Assembly (NCBI GenBank): GCA_945874895.1
Contig: CAMCIC010000002.1
Span: 124,001 to 188,000, forward strand
Origin: Akkermansia muciniphila
GTDB lineage: Bacteria > Verrucomicrobiota > Verrucomicrobiia > Verrucomicrobiales > Akkermansiaceae
Length of the DNA stretch: 64,000 nt
Direction of reading: 5' to 3'
The stretch's first letter is position 1; every line of letters starts with the position of its first letter. Below the pieces are notes generated by a model. It was not told the origin of the DNA, did not search any database, and was given only the letters and a program-made list of their open reading frames with translations. Shown here piece by piece: positions 62,577 through 64,000 of the stretch. The position numbers and the translations under genes were made by a program.

Positions 62577-63503
62577 TTAGAACTCTTTGTCGGAAAAGAC
62601 ATACCAGGAAAGCAAGGTGTAGAGCACCACGTAAAAAGCCGATAGCCCGGACAAATGCCCGACCGCCGTCAAGGCAATCTGTTGCCCTTGTATCGCCGCA
62701 TCCGTAATGTTGAAAAGTTGGTAATTCGGAAAAACCATCGCCACACATTTCATAAACAGACTCGTCAGGGTAGTGGTGCCCACCGTGGCAGTCGCGCGAT
62801 AAAACTCGGCGGCATCCGATTGAAAACTGCCAGCGAGATAACTCATGAAGGACACGATGATCGTGAACAAGGTGCTGGTGGAGAACGTGGACAAGAGCAA
62901 AGAAACGGCACCCACGATGGCAGCCTGCAGGAAAATGGCGAGAACACCGGCTTGCAAGGACCACGTCACGCCCTGCATCTGAATATCGCTCCGCATCGAA
63001 TCAATCGCCTGCTGGCTCCAACCCCGGCCCACCGCCATGGTCACCTGCTGGTCGAGCAAAATGCCCGTGCGATAGCCCAGGACGAGAGTCATGATCGCAC
63101 TCATGAGAAACAGGGAGACAAAAATCAACGCCAATACCCCTGCGAGTTTTCCGACGAGATAATCCAACCGCGGCACAGGTTTGGCGAGGATGGTGTAAAG
63201 CGTGCGGTCTTCCACATCCTTCGGCAACAGCAAGGCGGTGGCAGCGATGGCGAATACCAGAGCGAACAATTTCATCACCCCCATGCACCAACTCTTCAAG
63301 AGCACCAACTCGCCAGTGTAGACCGCCTCCGGTCCATCATACTGCGGCAAATCCAGAAACTGCGCGACCAGGGCGATCATCGCAAAAATCATCAGAAAAT
63401 AAAACACCTTCATCCGCACCAACTGGGTGAACGTGTTCATCGCGATCACACTCACACGCCGAGGTTGCAGCCATCGATTGCTTCGTTTCTTGCCCATATC
63501 CAT
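62577..63503 (-). CDS. ABC-2 type transporter permease
   Basis: The 308-residue protein has about six helices, including VFYFLMIFAMIALVAQFL, MKLFALVFAIAATALLLP, VLALIFVSLFLMSAIMTLVLGY and GHLSGLSAFYVVLYTLLSWYVF. The VEDRTLYTILAKPVPRLDYLVGKLAGV segment is typical of NosY/ABC-2 permeases. Its start abuts the stop of the ATPase gene, so translation is coupled. Substrate unknown. Confidence 0.85.
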   Translation of the reverse strand: MDMGKKRSNRWLQPRRVSVIAMNTFTQLVRMKVFYFLMIFAMIALVAQFLDLPQYDGPEAVYTGELVLLKSWCMGVMKLFALVFAIAATALLLPKDVEDRTLYTILAKPVPRLDYLVGKLAGVLALIFVSLFLMSAIMTLVLGYRTGILLDQQVTMAVGRGWSQQAIDSMRSDIQMQGVTWSLQAGVLAIFLQAAIVGAVSLLLSTFSTSTLFTIIVSFMSYLAGSFQSDAAEFYRATATVGTTTLTSLFMKCVAMVFPNYQLFNITDAAIQGQQIALTAVGHLSGLSAFYVVLYTLLSWYVFSDKEF

Positions 63504-64000
63504 TTAGTCTTTTCCTCCCTTCGTTTCCTCCAGAAACAAACGCTCCAGAGTCGTGCGCGGCCTACCCGTCCGCACCCAGCTGGCCGCCGTATCACGACCG
63601 ACCATGCGTTCGATCTCCGCGACCAATTCCGGACCCGCATCCTGCAGCACGATCTCGGTTTGGTTCTCCACCGCGATCAAATCTTCCAATCGACCCTCCT
63701 TGACCATTTTCCCTTGGAAAATGATGCCGACGTGATCACACACCTCCTGCACCTGCTCCAGCAAGTGAGAACAAAGAAAAACCGTTTTGCCGCGATCGCG
63801 CAAACGCAAGATGAGATCGCGAATCTGCCGCGAACCGATGGGATCCACGCCCGCCGTCGGCTCATCCAGAATCAACAACCGAGGATCCTGGACCAAAGCT
63901 TGGGCGAGGCCGATGCGTTGCAACATGCCTTTCGAATACCCCCCCAATCTGCGATCACGCGCGTCACGCAGATCGACCAGTTCTAACAATTCGTCGATGC
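63504..64000 (-). CDS. ABC transporter ATP-binding protein (5' end beyond the window)
   Basis: This is the C-terminal 165 residues of an ABC-2 exporter ATPase. The frame stays open to the window end (IDELLELVDLRDARDRRLGGYSKGMLQRIGLAQALVQDP), so the track start at 63989 is not real. The signature SKGMLQRIGLAQAL, Walker B LLILDEPTAGVDP and the H-loop CSHLLEQVQEVC are present. Walker A lies outside the window. It forms one operon with the permease and the TPR-like gene. Confidence 0.92.
   Translation of the reverse strand, partial: IDELLELVDLRDARDRRLGGYSKGMLQRIGLAQALVQDPRLLILDEPTAGVDPIGSRQIRDLILRLRDRGKTVFLCSHLLEQVQEVCDHVGIIFQGKMVKEGRLEDLIAVENQTEIVLQDAGPELVAEIERMVGRDTAASWVRTGRPRTTLERLFLEETKGGKD

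Noticed and set aside
62655-63986. 443-aa plus ORF opposite the ABC exporter genes
   Set aside because: Antisense shadow; extremely His/Arg/Gln-rich as expected for such frames.
1-64000. CRISPR arrays, rRNA, transposases, integrases, phage genes
   Set aside because: Looked for regularly spaced direct repeats, conserved rRNA segments and DDE or tyrosine-recombinase motifs in the translations; none was seen.

Overview
The window reads as ordinary chromosome of a Gram-negative bacterium, most likely a Verrucomicrobiota (Verrucomicrobiae) member. The evidence is indirect but consistent. There is an LPS gene (lpxA), an outer-membrane efflux lipoprotein, and a Wolinella/Bacteroidetes-type sdhCAB operon. 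The housekeeping sigma factor and a DksA-like protein both carry long Lys/Ala/Pro-rich tails. Large secreted proteins end in a 'DxDGL..xLEYAL..NP' type C-terminal module, and there is a prepilin-like 'NGRAVFACMMDFENDFGHFPD' protein. I know these last two types mainly from Verrucomicrobia. No phage, transposase, CRISPR array, rRNA or integrase gene was seen.

Layout. 0-5.6 kb: a truncated ABC ATPase gene, folE2, a dksA-like/rpmG/rpsR operon (rpmG is too short for the ORF track), then scpB and pheA. 5.7-12.9 kb: a 1018-residue secreted BNR-propeller protein, sdhCAB, and a stand-alone LysR DNA-binding domain just upstream of it. 12.9-14.6 kb: an accessory-looking block of three small genes on one strand (bPH domain, two membrane proteins) with a repeated ~67 bp intergenic sequence and a large imperfect hairpin. 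15-24.2 kb: a secreted cyclophilin, a BrnT/CopG-type toxin-antitoxin pair, VanZ, an MlaF-like ATPase, a CDP-alcohol phosphatidyltransferase, avtA, a peroxiredoxin and heme A synthase. 24.3-39.6 kb: a coiled-coil pair with an M48 protease, an esterase, purL, valS, a membrane-anchored beta-helix protein, a glycosyltransferase and two glycosidase-like proteins. 39.8-47 kb: priA, actP with its DUF485 partner, and a prepilin-like gene flanked by REP-like hairpin repeats. A TIM-barrel protein and a GDSL esterase follow. 47.3-54.2 kb: a TPR protein, serS, an RRM protein, and a nucleotidyltransferase/kinase/epimerase operon that looks like N-acetylhexosamine salvage. 54.2-64 kb: a TolC-type protein, mazG, tRNA-Asn and tRNA-Pro, rex, rpoD, lpxA, a phosphoesterase and an ABC-2 exporter operon that runs off the window.

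How it fits together. The window combines core information processing (S18, L33, RpoD, PriA, ScpB, ValS, SerS, two tRNAs) with aerobic respiration (SDH, heme A synthase, Rex redox control, acetate uptake). A set of secreted or membrane proteins points to polysaccharide or glycan use. I see no single spectacular new system. The items most worth following are the small-gene block with its repeats, the mini-LysR next to sdhCAB, the histone-H1-like tails on both RpoD and the DksA-like protein, the REP-like elements around the prepilin-like gene, and the C-terminal module shared by two unrelated secreted proteins. All calls come from reading the sequence and the supplied translations; no database search was run.
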